From NCBI RefSeq assembly GCF_014235185.1, contig NZ_CP060131.1, forward strand, positions 5,215,501 through 5,279,500: a DNA stretch of 64,000 nt. Reading direction: 5' to 3'. The notes under the pieces were generated by a model, which worked only from the letters and a program-made list of their open reading frames with translations, was not told the DNA's origin and made no database searches. The number at the start of each line of letters is the position of its first letter. Position 1 is the stretch's first letter. The position numbers and the translations under genes are program-made. Positions 42,438-53,704 of the stretch are shown here, in pieces. The stretch comes from Pseudonocardia petroleophila. Its GTDB lineage: Bacteria > Actinomycetota > Actinomycetes > Mycobacteriales > Pseudonocardiaceae.

Positions 42438-43781
42438 GGGCCCGATGGATCACGGTGCGCGACAGCTTCTGGCTCCTGCCGGGGTTGCTGTGCCTGCTGG
42501 CCGCGGTGCTGGCCGAGGCGCTCATCGCCCTCGACCAGCAGGTCGACGAGCTCGATCTGGGACCGTTCGCGGTGCTCGCCACCCGGATCGGCGAGTCCGG
42601 CAGCCGCGACGTGCTGGGGGCGATCGCGGGGTCGGTGCTGGGCGTGGCCGCCACGTCGTTCTCCATCACGATCGCGGTGCTGGCCACGGCGTCGTCGACC
42701 TACGGTCCACGGCTCGTCCGCAACTTCATGACCGACCGCGGCAACCAGTTCGTCCTGGGCGTGTACGCCGCGACGTTCGTGTACTGCCTGCTCACCCTGC
42801 GGTCGATCCGCGAGCCGGGCGGGGCCGACGAGGTCTTCGTGCCGCACCTCGCGGTCAACGTGGCGGTGCTGCTCGCCGTCCTGTCGATCGGGGTGCTGAT
42901 CTGGTTCATCAACCACATCGCCGACTCCGTGCAGGTCGGGACCCTGTCCCGACGGGTGCGCGCGGAGCTGGTCGACACCGTCGACCGCCTCTACCCCGAG
43001 CAGCTGGGCCGCGCCCCGTCGGAGGTGCCCCGCGGGGCGGGCGCCCACGACGTGCCCTCCGGTCTGCGGTCCGAGGGCGTCGAGGTGCGCGCGGACACGA
43101 TCGGCTACGTGCAGGGCGTGGCCGAGGACCGGCTGCTCGACCTCGCCACCCGCCACGACGTCGTCATCTCGCTCCGGGTCCGGCCCGGGTCGCACGTCGT
43201 GGAGGGCGACGTCGTCGCGCTGGTGTGGCCGCCGGACCGCGTCGACGACCGGCTCGGCCCGGCGGTGCGCTCCGGGCTGACGGTCGGCCGGGCCCGCACC
43301 CCCGACCAGGACGTCGACTACGCCGTGCTGGTGCTGGAGGAGATGGCGGTGCGGGCGCTGTCCCCCAGCACCAACGACCCGTACACGGCCGTGAACGCGC
43401 TGGACGACCTCGCGGCCGGTCTCACCCACATGGTCGGCCGGGACGTGCCCTCGCCGTACCGCTACGGACCGGACGACCGGCTCCGCGTGATCGCCCCGCG
43501 CACCGGACCGGTGGAGCTGGTCGACCGGGTCTTCGACGCGATCCGGTGGCACGGCACCGGACACCCGCCCGTGCTGCACCGGATGTGCGGGCTCGCCGAG
43601 CAGCTCGCCGGGGCCGCCCGGGACCCCGAGCTGCGGGACCGCCTGGTGGCCCACCTCGAACGGCTCCAGGAGGCGTTCGAGCGGACCGCGCCGCAGCGGT
43701 GCGACGCGGCGGAGCTGCGCCGGCGGGCCGCGCAGTCGGTCGCCGCCGTCCGGGCGAGCGCCGACCCGACCGGCGCCCGCC

Positions 43782-43789
<8 letters not shown>
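42434..43789 (+). CDS. DUF2254 membrane protein
   Basis: 451 residues. Four helices in the first 165 residues (FWLLPGLLCLLAAVLAEALI; GAIAGSVLGVAATSFSITIAVL; FVLGVYAATFVYCLLTL; AVNVAVLLAVLSIGVLIWFI) precede a large soluble domain with YVQGVAEDRLLDLATRHDVVISLRVRPGSHVVEGDVVALV and ALSPSTNDPYTAVNALDDLAAGL. The latter motif is diagnostic for DUF2254. Function unknown. GTG 42434 is set by the leader-ORF overlap and the family N-terminus (RDSFWLLP). Its stop overlaps the convergent uvrB stop by 8 bases. Confidence 0.88.
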
Positions 43790-45968
<2,179 letters not shown>

Positions 45969-45982
45969 GTACCCCAGGGTAC
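45969..45982 (-). promoter_or_regulatory. -10 TACCCT inside a palindrome at the uvrB start
   Basis: GTACCC and GGGTAC are inverted arms with two bases between, directly before the uvrB GTG. The minus-strand TACCCT (45981-45976) is 7 bases before GTG 45968, so the mRNA is probably leaderless. A protein bound to the palindrome would cover both -10 and start. No LexA-box-like site is visible here. Confidence 0.45.
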
Positions 45983-46008
45983 GAGCCCGGTCTGACATCC
46001 TCTGGAGG

Positions 46009-46539
46009 ATGCACCCGCCGAAGACCGCGACCTTCGACGTCCCCGCCCGGACCAACATCGACTCCAAGGGCCACGAGCGGGCGGTGGACGAGTACCGCGT
46101 CACCCCGTTCGGCCTCTACATGAGCCGCGCGATGGTGGGCCGCCCGACCGCGCACTGGCTGCAGACCTGGCTGCTGCCCGACCTCGGGCTGGCCGTCACC
46201 GACTTCGCGTGGAACCCCGGGCACGAGCGCGACCAGGACTTCTACCTCGACGTGTGCGAGATCGCCCGCGACGGCGACCGGTGGCTGCTCACCGACCACT
46301 ACCTCGACATCGTGGTCCGCAACGGGCGCGACGCCCGCGTGATCGACGTCGACGAGTTCGTCGGGGCGGTGGCGTGCGGGGTCCTCGACCCGGCTGCGGC
46401 GGAGGCGGCGATGCACGCCACCCACCGCGCCGTCGACGGTCTGGCCGCCCACGGGCACGACCTCGACGCCTGGCTCGGCGGCCTCGGCGTGGCGCTGACC
46501 TGGCGGGAGCGGCCGCAGGGTCAGGCGACGCCGGCCTGA
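46009..46539 (+). CDS. DUF402 protein (FomD-like)
   Basis: 176 residues. The DUF402 pattern is clear: YRVTPFGLYMSRAMVGRPTAHWLQTWLLPDLGLAVTDFAWNPGHERDQDFYLDVCEIARDG and YLDIVVRNGRDARVIDVDEFVGAVACG. Structurally known members (FomD, Ntdp-like) are nucleotidyl or nucleoside-diphosphate hydrolases with metal-binding Tyr/Asp/Glu residues; activity here is inferred. ATG 46009 is immediately preceded by GGAGG, which is too close to be a normal ribosome site, so initiation may be leaderless. Divergent from uvrB; overlaps the convergent membrane-protein gene by 19 bases. Confidence 0.85.
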   Translation: MHPPKTATFDVPARTNIDSKGHERAVDEYRVTPFGLYMSRAMVGRPTAHWLQTWLLPDLGLAVTDFAWNPGHERDQDFYLDVCEIARDGDRWLLTDHYLDIVVRNGRDARVIDVDEFVGAVACGVLDPAAAEAAMHATHRAVDGLAAHGHDLDAWLGGLGVALTWRERPQGQATPA

Positions 46540-47174
46540 CGGCCCGCCTGGCTGCCGGGGGCGACCGACTCGGCCTCGGCGGTGGTGGTCGTCGGCTCCG
46601 TCGTCGTGGAGGACGGCATGGAGCTGGTCGTGGTGGTGGGGGTGGGCCGCGTGGTCGTCGTCTGCTCCGGCGGCTCGGGGTCCTGCGTACCCTCGTCGAT
46701 CGGCGGGTTTGTCGTCACCGGCGGCCGCGTGGTCGTCGGCGGCGCGACGACGGGCGGCGGGGCCACGGGCGGCGCGACCGGGGCCGCGGTCCGGGACGGG
46801 GCGCGCTCGGCCGTCTGCCGCCGGGTCGTCTCCGACCGTCGCGGCCGCTCGGCCGGCGCGGCCTCCGCCGGCGTCGGGACGACGGTGGTGGTCGGGGCGA
46901 CCGACTCCGGCAGCACCGGCACGACGTCGGGGGTTCCCGACGCGGCCGGGGCGACCTGCGCGGCGGACGCGGCCGGGGCGTTCGCGATCTGCGCCACCGC
47001 GGTGACCCCGCCGAGCGCGCCCACCGCGATGACGGCGACCGCGGCGGCGGTGCTCGCGCGGTTGGCCGAGCCGGTGTGGCGGATGACGTCGTCGACCGAC
47101 GGGAGCGTGACGGCGGCCGCGAGCTCGTCGTCGAGCCGCCGGAACTCGTCGGTGACTCGGGTCAGGGCGTCCAT
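46521..47174 (-). CDS. single-pass membrane protein with Pro/Thr-rich outer region, sigma-factor partner
   Basis: 217 residues. Residues 1-40 are cytoplasmic (MDALTRVTDEFRRLDDELAA), about 42-65 are one helix (TAAAVAVIAVGALGGVTAV), and the remainder is Pro/Thr/Ala-rich with long Thr runs, probably wall-spanning. ATG 47174 overlaps the sigma-factor stop by one base (TGATG). Topology and linkage fit an anti-sigma factor, but the H-x3-C-x2-C zinc motif of ZAS proteins is absent and the cytoplasmic part is short. It could instead be a surface protein that only shares the operon. Confidence 0.6.
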   Translation of the reverse strand: MDALTRVTDEFRRLDDELAAAVTLPSVDDVIRHTGSANRASTAAAVAVIAVGALGGVTAVAQIANAPAASAAQVAPAASGTPDVVPVLPESVAPTTTVVPTPAEAAPAERPRRSETTRRQTAERAPSRTAAPVAPPVAPPPVVAPPTTTRPPVTTNPPIDEGTQDPEPPEQTTTTRPTPTTTTSSMPSSTTTEPTTTTAEAESVAPGSQAGRQAGVA

Positions 47175-47944
47175 CAGTACTGCCTCTCCGCACCCGCGTG
47201 GGGTGTGTAGGGATCGTCGTAGGCCGGGGCCACGCCGAGAACGCTCGGCAGCTCGTCGGCCATTCCTTCGGTGACCACCTGGTGGGCGCGCCGGAGCCGG
47301 AGGCGGACGGTCTCCTCGGGGACCTGCTCGAGCGCCGCGATGTCGCGCCGGGAGGTGCCGACCATGTGGAACAGGACCACGGCCCGGCGCTCGGCGATCG
47401 TCAGCCGGCCCAGCGCGGCGAGCAGCGCGGCGGTGCGCGGGTCGCCGTCACCGACGGGGCGCGCCTTCGCGAGCCCGACCCGCTCCAGCACCCGGCGCCA
47501 GCCCCGCTGCGTGGACCGGACGGCGACGCGGCGGACCCAGCCCGTGGGGTCGGGACCGACGCTGATCTCCGCCCACTTGCGCCAGGCGCGCGAGTAGGCC
47601 TCCTGGACGACGTCGTGCGCCTCGCCCGGGTCGAGCGTGATCGCGTAGAGCTGGGCGACGAGCCGCTGGTAGTTGGCCTCGAGGTGGGCGCCGAAGTCGA
47701 CGCGCAGCGAGGCCGGGGATGCCGACGGGGCGTCCTGGACGACGACGGGCGCGGACGGCTCGGCGTACACCGTCGGCCCGCCGTGCACGGGTGGTCCGGC
47801 GGGAGCGGGCGGTTCGGCGGGAGCGGGGGGCTCGGCGTAGGCGGGCGCGCCGATCACCGTCTCCGCGTACGCGTCCTCGTGAGCGGGGACCGCGTCGCCC
47901 TTGACCAGGCTGACGCGGGCGTCCTGCCCCACCTGCGCGCTCAC
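47174..47944 (-). CDS. ECF-type RNA polymerase sigma factor
   Basis: 256 residues. Sigma region 2 is readable at LEANYQRLVAQLYAITLDPGEAHDVVQEAYSRAWRKW and region 4 at LTIAERRAVVLFHMVGTSRRDIAALEQVPEETVRLRLRRAH, the SigE/SigM-like two-domain layout. An 80-residue Pro/Ala-rich N-terminal tail with PPAPAEPPAPAG repeats precedes region 2, unusual for ECF factors. GTG 47944 after GGGGGA is the preferred start; GTG codons further in would shorten the tail. Co-expressed with the membrane protein at 46521-47174. Its regulon is unknown. Confidence 0.82.
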   Translation of the reverse strand: MSAQVGQDARVSLVKGDAVPAHEDAYAETVIGAPAYAEPPAPAEPPAPAGPPVHGGPTVYAEPSAPVVVQDAPSASPASLRVDFGAHLEANYQRLVAQLYAITLDPGEAHDVVQEAYSRAWRKWAEISVGPDPTGWVRRVAVRSTQRGWRRVLERVGLAKARPVGDGDPRTAALLAALGRLTIAERRAVVLFHMVGTSRRDIAALEQVPEETVRLRLRRAHQVVTEGMADELPSVLGVAPAYDDPYTPHAGAERQY

Positions 47945-48031
47945 TCCCCCACCCCGTCCCGATCCGTTCGTGGCTCTCCTGCTCACCCCATCGTGGCGGC
48001 GTCGCTCTGCGTTACCGCAGGGTCCGTCCAC

Positions 48032-49213
48032 TCAGCCCAACGAGGGCGCCCACCCCGACGATACTGCCCATGCCTCGGCACGGGCCGCCGCCCCGTCGAG
48101 CCAGGGCTCCTCGACCGCGGCGTACCGCGCGGCGTCGCCCCCCGACTCCGCCTGCGCCCGCCGCGTGACCGCGAGGTACTCGTCGCGGGCCGCCCGGTCG
48201 GCGCGGAGCCAGTCGCGCAGCAGCAGCGCGTACCGCCACCCGGGTGACCCGGTCTCGCGGACGTGCAGGTGGACGGGCCGTCCGGGGTCGGCGGTGCCGT
48301 GGCACTGCTCCGGCCGGACGGGGCCGGGCGGCGTCGGGTCGTCGTGGTCGATCTCCGGGCGCCACGGGAACCCGACGTCGGCCAGCGCGTCGCGGAACCC
48401 GGCGGCGTCGGCCAGCGCGTCGACCGAGAGCTGCAGGTCGATCACGTCCCTCGCCGGCAGGCCCGGCACCGCGGTCGATCCGATGTGGGTGACCTCACGC
48501 CCGCCCGCCGCCGCGGAGATCCGGGCCGCGAGCCGGGCGGCGTGGGCGGGCCAGGCCGGGTCCGGGTCGACGAGGACGGCCCCGGCGGAGCGGGCGGGCT
48601 CGCGGCGGCGCAGGTTCGCCTCGAACGGCACCAGGCGCCCGTCCCACAGGGCGTCGACGGCGGCGTCGAGGTCGTCGGGCGCGCCGCCGTTGTCGAGCCA
48701 GACGTCGGCGGCGGCCCGGCGGGCGTCGTCGTCGGCCTGGGCGGCGATCCGGGACCGGGCGTCGGCCTCGGGCATCCCGCGCTGCCCGACCAGCCGCCTG
48801 ACCCGTTCCTCCGCGTCGGTGTGCACGACGACGACCAGCGGGAACAGCGGCGCCATCCCCCCTTCGACGAGCAGCGGCACGTCCTGCACGACGATCGCGT
48901 CGGCGGGCGCCCGCGCGATCAGCTCGTCGGAGCGGGAGCGGACGCGGGGGTGCACGATCGCGTTGAGGCGGGCGCGGGCGTCGGCGTCGCCGAAGACGAC
49001 GGAGGCGAGCGCGGGGCGGTCGAGGTCGCCGTCGGCGGTGAGCACCCCGTCGCCGAACGCCGCGACGATCTCCGCGAGACCGTCGGTGCCGGCCGCGACG
49101 ACCTCGCGGGCCAGCGCGTCGGAGTCGACGAGGACGGCACCCCGGCCGACGAGCCGGCGGGCGACCGTCGACTTGCCCGATCCGATCCCACCGGTCAGCC
49201 CCACGCGCAGCAT
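48032..49213 (-). CDS. coaE: dephospho-CoA kinase fused to GrpB-like (UPF0157) domain
   Basis: 393 residues. Residues 1-195 are CoaE, the last step of CoA synthesis, with Walker A GLTGGIGSGKSTVARRL, the DSDALARE metal/substrate loop and VVQDVPLLVEGGM. Residues 205-393 are a GrpB/UPF0157 nucleotidyltransferase-fold domain (DPAWPAHAARLAARI, VTHIGSTAVPGLPARDVIDLQL, HLHVRETGSPGWRYALLLRDWLR). This fusion is standard in actinobacteria (for example in mycobacteria), where the second domain helps folding or function. ATG 49213. Part of the rpsA-coaE-uvrB neighbourhood. Confidence 0.95.
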   Translation of the reverse strand: MLRVGLTGGIGSGKSTVARRLVGRGAVLVDSDALAREVVAAGTDGLAEIVAAFGDGVLTADGDLDRPALASVVFGDADARARLNAIVHPRVRSRSDELIARAPADAIVVQDVPLLVEGGMAPLFPLVVVVHTDAEERVRRLVGQRGMPEADARSRIAAQADDDARRAAADVWLDNGGAPDDLDAAVDALWDGRLVPFEANLRRREPARSAGAVLVDPDPAWPAHAARLAARISAAAGGREVTHIGSTAVPGLPARDVIDLQLSVDALADAAGFRDALADVGFPWRPEIDHDDPTPPGPVRPEQCHGTADPGRPVHLHVRETGSPGWRYALLLRDWLRADRAARDEYLAVTRRAQAESGGDAARYAAVEEPWLDGAAARAEAWAVSSGWAPSLG

Positions 49214-49223
49214 GGCCGCGACG

Positions 49224-49904
49224 CTATCCGGCCGCGACCGCCGGGTCCTCGCCGGGGACGGGTTCGGCGGGTGCCGCGGTGCGCGGCGGGCCGACGACCG
49301 GCAGCACGCGCAGCGCCAGGTCGACGAGGACCTCGCCGCGGGGCCGGTCGCCCGGTCGCGGACCCTCCGGCAGCACGAACGTCAGCGTGTCGTCGTCGTA
49401 GGTGACCATGAGGACCGACTCGCGGGCCCGGTCGAACAGGGCGGCCGGGGCGGCGCCGATCGACAGGTCGCGCCGGTCCCCGTCCTCGACGCCGGTGTTG
49501 GTGGTCCACTGCTTGGTCGCCGCGGCGGCGTCGGTGTAGCGGGCGACGTTGAGGTCGAGCAGGACGCCCCGGGAGCTGCCGGTGCCGCTGTAGCGGCAGG
49601 CGACGCGCTCGGTGCGGCCCACCGACGGCTCGGCGACGCCGATCGTGGTGCGCACGGTGACGCTGTCGAGCGGGCGGCCCAGCAGCGCCCCCAGATCGGC
49701 CGCGGACAGCATGTCGCCGCACTCGGTGGGGATGGCTCCGTCGCGGTCGGCCTCCCCCGGTGCCCCGGCGCCGGTGGCCGAGGGCGCCGCGAACGTCGGG
49801 ACCGGTGTGGTCTCCGCGTCCGCCGTCGCACATCCCGCGCTCACCAGGAGTCCCACGAGCACCACCAACAGCCGCGTGCCGCCCGACCGTGTTCCCCCAC
49901 CCAC
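49224..49904 (-). CDS. predicted lipoprotein, DUF3558-like
   Basis: 226 residues. Signal sequence LLVVLVGLLVSAGC ends in a lipobox. The mature part begins Thr/Pro/Ala-rich and then ECGDMLSAADLGALLGRPLDSV, RTERVACRYSGTG and LDLNVARYTDAAAATKQW. This pattern (C near the start, ADLxxLLG, CRY/W) recurs in DUF3558-type actinobacterial lipoproteins of unknown function. GTG 49904 is placed by TACCCT 6 bases upstream; no ribosome site exists, so leaderless translation is likely. It lies between coaE and rpsA on the same strand. Confidence 0.75.
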   Translation of the reverse strand: MGGGTRSGGTRLLVVLVGLLVSAGCATADAETTPVPTFAAPSATGAGAPGEADRDGAIPTECGDMLSAADLGALLGRPLDSVTVRTTIGVAEPSVGRTERVACRYSGTGSSRGVLLDLNVARYTDAAAATKQWTTNTGVEDGDRRDLSIGAAPAALFDRARESVLMVTYDDDTLTFVLPEGPRPGDRPRGEVLVDLALRVLPVVGPPRTAAPAEPVPGEDPAVAAG

Positions 49905-49910
49905 AGCACA

Positions 49911-49916
49911 AGGGTA
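49911..49916 (-). promoter_or_regulatory. -10 element TACCCT of the lipoprotein gene
   Basis: Minus-strand TACCCT (49916-49911) ends 6 bases before GTG 49904. Same hexamer and spacing as the OsmC-like and MBL genes. Confidence 0.5.
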
Positions 49917-50000
49917 GTGCGCTCCGCCCGGTCCGGGACGCCATGGAGCGGCGCGTTCGCAGAACGGCGCGGAACCGTAACCGGAAGTGGCTCCCGGACG

Positions 50001-50043
50001 CCGAACGGCCCCGGCGACCGTGGTGGTCGACGGGGCCGTTCGG
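50001..50043 (-). terminator. long double-stem hairpin after rpsA
   Basis: CCGAACGGCCCCG (50001-50013) and CGGGGCCGTTCGG (50031-50043) form a perfect 13-bp stem. Inside the 17-base loop, GACC and GGTC pair again, giving a stacked structure. It begins 16 bases past the rpsA stop. A strong factor-independent-type terminator, without U-tract, separating rpsA from the lipoprotein gene. Confidence 0.7.
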
Positions 50044-50058
50044 GTGTGGATCAGCTGA

Positions 50059-51564
50059 TCAGGCGCCGCCCGACAGCTTCTCGCGCAGGGCCGCGAGCTG
50101 CTCGTCGCTGGCCAGCGAGCCACCGGACTGGGCCGGCGCGCCGCCGCCACCGGTCGAGGCGCCCTCGGCCGCGTCGGCGGTGTCGGACGAGTAGCTGGTG
50201 CCCCCGCCGTCGGCAGCCGCCTCGGCCTCGGCCTCGGCCGACTTCTTGATCTGCGTGATGTGCTGCTCGTAGCGGACGTGGGCCTCCGCGTACTCCTTCT
50301 CCCACGCCTCGCGCTGGGCCTCGAAGCCCTCCTGCCAGTCGCCGGACTCGACGTCGAAGCCCTCGGGGTAGATGTAGTTCCCCTGGTCGTCGTACTCCGC
50401 CGCCATGCCGTAGCGCGTGGGGTCGAACTCGGTCTCGGCCGTCATGCCCTCGTTGGCCTGCTTGAGCGAGAGCGAGATGCGGCGCCGGTCGAGGTCGATG
50501 TCGATGACCTTGACCATGGCGTCGTCGCCGACCTGCACGACCTGCTCCGGGATCTCCACGTGGCGCTCGGCCAGCTCGGAGATGTGCACCAGGCCCTCGA
50601 TGCCCTCCTCGACGCGCACGAACGCACCGAAGGGGACGAGCTTGGTGACCTTGCCCGGCACGATCTGGCCGATCGCGTGGGTGCGGGCGTAGAGGCGCCA
50701 CGGGTCTTCCTGCGTGGCCTTGAGCGACAGCGAGACGCGCTCGCGGTCCAGGTCGACGTCGAGGACCTCGACGGTGACCTCCTGGCCGACCTCGACGACC
50801 TCGGACGGGTGGTCGATGTGCTTCCAGGACAGCTCGGAGACGTGCACCAGGCCGTCGACGCCACCGAGGTCGACGAACGCACCGAAGTTGACCACCGAGG
50901 ACACGACGCCCTTGCGCACCTGGCCGCGGGCCAGCTGGTTGAGGAACTCGCTGCGCACCTCGGACTGGGTCTGCTCCAGCCACGCGCGGCGGGACAGGAC
51001 CACGTTGTTGCGGTTCTTGTCCAGCTCGATGATCTTGGCCTCGATCTTGCGGCCGACGTAGGGCTGCAGATCGCGCACGCGGCGCATCTCGACCAGCGAG
51101 GCCGGCAGGAAGCCGCGGAGGCCGATGTCCAGGATGAGACCACCCTTGACGACCTCGATGACGGTGCCCTCGACCGGCTCGTCGGCCTCCTTGAGTGCCT
51201 CGATCGTGCCCCAGGCGCGCTCGTACTGCGCGCGCTTCTTGGACAGGATCAGGCGGCCTTCCTTGTCCTCCTTCTGGAGGACGAGGGCCTCGACGAACTC
51301 ACCGACGGACACGACCTCTGCGGGGTCGACATCGTGCTTGATGGACAGTTCGCGCGAGGGGATGACGCCCTCGGTCTTGTAGCCGATGTCGAGCAGGACC
51401 TCGTCGCGGTCGACCTTGACGATGGTGCCCTCGACGATGTCGCCATCGTTGAAGTACTTGATCGTCTTATCGATGGCGGCGAGGAAGTCCTCTTCCGACC
51501 CGATGTCGTTGACGGCGACCTGAGGGGTCGTGGAGATCGGGGCGGCGGTGGTGTCGGTGGACAT
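50059..51564 (-). CDS. rpsA: 30S ribosomal protein S1
   Basis: 501 residues with four S1 RNA-binding repeats, the actinobacterial form. Repeats start at about residues 40 (GDIVEGTIVKVDRDEVLLDIGYKTEG), 125 (VEGTVIEVVKGGLILDIGLRG), 210 (RKGVVSSVVNFGAFVDLGGVDGLVHVSELS) and 295 (VPGKVTKLVPFGAFVRVEEGIEGLVHISEL). A C-terminal acidic/Ala/Gly-rich tail follows. It delivers mRNA to the 30S subunit. ATG 51564 has GGAG upstream. In a window with many leaderless genes this matters, since leaderless mRNAs need S1 less. Confidence 0.97.
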   Translation of the reverse strand: MSTDTTAAPISTTPQVAVNDIGSEEDFLAAIDKTIKYFNDGDIVEGTIVKVDRDEVLLDIGYKTEGVIPSRELSIKHDVDPAEVVSVGEFVEALVLQKEDKEGRLILSKKRAQYERAWGTIEALKEADEPVEGTVIEVVKGGLILDIGLRGFLPASLVEMRRVRDLQPYVGRKIEAKIIELDKNRNNVVLSRRAWLEQTQSEVRSEFLNQLARGQVRKGVVSSVVNFGAFVDLGGVDGLVHVSELSWKHIDHPSEVVEVGQEVTVEVLDVDLDRERVSLSLKATQEDPWRLYARTHAIGQIVPGKVTKLVPFGAFVRVEEGIEGLVHISELAERHVEIPEQVVQVGDDAMVKVIDIDLDRRRISLSLKQANEGMTAETEFDPTRYGMAAEYDDQGNYIYPEGFDVESGDWQEGFEAQREAWEKEYAEAHVRYEQHITQIKKSAEAEAEAAADGGGTSYSSDTADAAEGASTGGGGAPAQSGGSLASDEQLAALREKLSGGA

Positions 51565-51773
51565 GTAGTGGGGTGCTCCGGTGATGGATGTCGGCGTGGT
51601 GCTGGTCTGGTGGAGTACGGCTCGTGACGTGGTGCTGTCACCCTTGATCTGATCGGTGCGAGAAGCCCGTGGTGGACCCGCGGCGCGGACGCCGCGACGT
51701 TGACCACAGTGCTTTCACCATGCTACGCGTGCCGTGAGCGCGGGCACAACGCGGGTCAGGTGCCGCGAGCTGC

Positions 51774-51779
51774 GACGAT
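51774..51779 (+). promoter_or_regulatory. -10-like GACGAT, leaderless start of methyltransferase
   Basis: GACGAT ends 6 bases before GTG 51786, with no ribosome site; same arrangement as at 35762. The 221-base gap 51565-51785 should also hold the rpsA promoter and leader, which I could not pinpoint. Confidence 0.4.
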
Positions 51780-51785
51780 GAGCCG

Positions 51786-52607
51786 GTGAGTGCCGAGGAG
51801 GAGCTGAACACCGTCGGGGTCGCCCGGCGGGCCGTCGACGGGGCCGAGTCGCAGCGCGCGAGCCGGGCGTGGTGGGACGCCGACGCCGACGACTACCTGG
51901 CCGAACACGCCTCCGACATCGGCGATCTGGACTTCGTCTGGTGCCCCGAGGGGCTGCGCGAGTCCGACGCCGGGCTGCTCGGCGACGTCGCGGGGCGGGC
52001 GGTGCTGGAGATCGGGTCCGGGTCGGCGCCGTGCGCGCGCTGGCTCGCGCTGCAGGGGGCGCGGGCCGTCGCGCTCGACCTGTCCGGGTCGATGCTCCGG
52101 CACGCCGCGGCCCTCGGCGCGTCCACCGGCGTGGCGGTCCCGCTGGTGCAGGCGGGCGCGGAGCGGCTGCCGTTCGCCGACGCCTCCTTCGACGCGGCCT
52201 GCTCGGCGTTCGGCGGCGTCCCCTTCGTCGCCGAGCCGGACCGCGTCATGCGCGAGGTGGCGCGGGTCCTGCGGCCCGGCGGGCGGTGGGTGTTCGCGGT
52301 GAACCACCCGATGCGCTGGATGTTCTCCGACGACCCCGGCCCCGAGGGGCTCACCGTCGTCCAGTCCTACTTCGACCGCACGCCCTACGTCGAGGTCGAC
52401 GAGGCCGGCGACGCCACCTACGTCGAGCACCACCGCACGATCGGCGACCGCGTCCGCGACGTCGTCGCGGCCGGGCTGGTGCTCGACGACGTCGTGGAAC
52501 CGGAGTGGCCGGAGGGCCGCGAGCGCGTGTGGGGCCAGTGGAGCCCGCTGCGCGGGGCCCTGTTCCCCGGCACGGCGATCTTCGTGTGCCACCGGCCGTG
52601 GACCTGA
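51786..52607 (+). CDS. class I SAM-dependent methyltransferase
   Basis: 273 residues. Rossmann motif I appears as VLEIGSGSAPCARWLALQGARAVALDLSGSML, then motif II/III LVQAGAERLPFADASFDAACSAFGG and VAEPDRVMREVARVLRPGGRWVFAVNHPMRWMF. The HPMRWMFSDDPG wording and N-terminal RASRAWWDADADDYLAEHASDIGDLDFVWCPEGL are typical of a common actinobacterial subgroup of unknown substrate. GTG 51786. Its end overlaps the start of the winged-helix gene by 10 bases. Confidence 0.88.
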   Translation: MSAEEELNTVGVARRAVDGAESQRASRAWWDADADDYLAEHASDIGDLDFVWCPEGLRESDAGLLGDVAGRAVLEIGSGSAPCARWLALQGARAVALDLSGSMLRHAAALGASTGVAVPLVQAGAERLPFADASFDAACSAFGGVPFVAEPDRVMREVARVLRPGGRWVFAVNHPMRWMFSDDPGPEGLTVVQSYFDRTPYVEVDEAGDATYVEHHRTIGDRVRDVVAAGLVLDDVVEPEWPEGRERVWGQWSPLRGALFPGTAIFVCHRPWT

Positions 52608-53704
52608 CCTGGCGGCAGGTCCGGCGGTGGCGGATCCGCCGGCAGCTGCTGCTGTCCCCCGCTCCGTCCGCCGTGGAGGCGGCCCGCGCACTCGGCGGGA
52701 TCCACGCCCAGGTGACCTCGTGCAGCGCGCTGATCGCCGGGATCCGGTGCGGCGGCCCACCCGACCTCGCCTCCGGGCTGGTCCGGACCTGGGCCGCGCG
52801 CGGCACCCTGCACCTGCTGCCCGCCGACGAGCTGGACCTGTGGGTCGGCGCGCTCACCGCCCGCGACGCGCGCCGGAGGTTCCCGCCGTCCTGGGAGCGG
52901 GAGCACGGCGTCACCGCGGCGCAGCTGCACGCGGTCACCGACGCGATCGGCGCGGTGCTGGGGGCCACGCCGCTCACCCGGGCGGGGCTGGCCGACGCCG
53001 TCGTCGCGCACCTCGGCGACCCCGCGATCGCCGGGCCGCTGTCGACGGGCTGGGGTGCGCTGCTCAAACCGGCCGCGGCGCGCGGGCTGCTGTGCTCCGG
53101 ACCCCCGACGGACGACGGGACGGTCACCTTCGTCTCCCCCGCGGCGCGGCTGGGCCGCCCGCTCGATCCGCTGCCCGCCGGGGAGGCCGAGCGCGCGGTG
53201 CTGCTGCGCTTCCTCGCGGCGAACGGGCCGGCCACCGCCGTCGACGTCGGGCGCTGGTGGGGCGAGCAGCCCGCCCCGGCGAAGCGCACGATCCGCGCCG
53301 CGGGCGACGCCGTGACCGCGGTGACCGTCGCGGGCGAGGCCGGGTACGTCGTGCGGACCACGGACGTCGACGAGCTGGCGGCGGTCCCCGACGGCGGCAC
53401 CGACCCCGCCGACGCCCCGCTGCTGCTCCCCGGCTTCGACCCGTGGGTGATCGCCCCGCTGAGCCACCGCACCCGCGCGATCCCGGACGGCCGCACGGCG
53501 GAGGTGTCGCGGACGGCGGGCTGGATCTCCCCCGTCCTCGTCGTCGACGGGCGGGTGGCGGGGGTGTGGGAGCACGACGGCCCGGCCCTCACCGTCCGGC
53601 CGTTCGCGCCCCTCCCGGCCGCGACCCGGCAGGGCGTCGAGCGGGCGGCGCAGCGGTACGGGCCGCTGCTGGGCGCGGGGTCGGTGGACGTGACCTGGGC
53701 CTGA
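52598..53704 (+). CDS. winged-helix DNA-binding domain protein (HTH_42/YcaQ-like)
   Basis: 368 residues from GTG 52598. The family pattern reads LTWRQVRRWRIRRQLLLSP, ALGGIHAQVTSCSALIAGIR, VRTWAARGTLHLLPADELDLWVGAL, then WGALLKPAAARGLLCSGPP and FDPWVIAPLSHRTRAIP. Relatives (AlkX/YcaQ-like HTH_42) include DNA glycosylases that unhook crosslinks such as azinomycin lesions; the glycosylase residues (Gln-x-Asp) are not recognisable here, so activity is uncertain. Overlaps the methyltransferase by 10 bases, so coupled. The last 28 codons plus stop are duplicated downstream. Confidence 0.82.
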   Translation: MDLTWRQVRRWRIRRQLLLSPAPSAVEAARALGGIHAQVTSCSALIAGIRCGGPPDLASGLVRTWAARGTLHLLPADELDLWVGALTARDARRRFPPSWEREHGVTAAQLHAVTDAIGAVLGATPLTRAGLADAVVAHLGDPAIAGPLSTGWGALLKPAAARGLLCSGPPTDDGTVTFVSPAARLGRPLDPLPAGEAERAVLLRFLAANGPATAVDVGRWWGEQPAPAKRTIRAAGDAVTAVTVAGEAGYVVRTTDVDELAAVPDGGTDPADAPLLLPGFDPWVIAPLSHRTRAIPDGRTAEVSRTAGWISPVLVVDGRVAGVWEHDGPALTVRPFAPLPAATRQGVERAAQRYGPLLGAGSVDVTWA

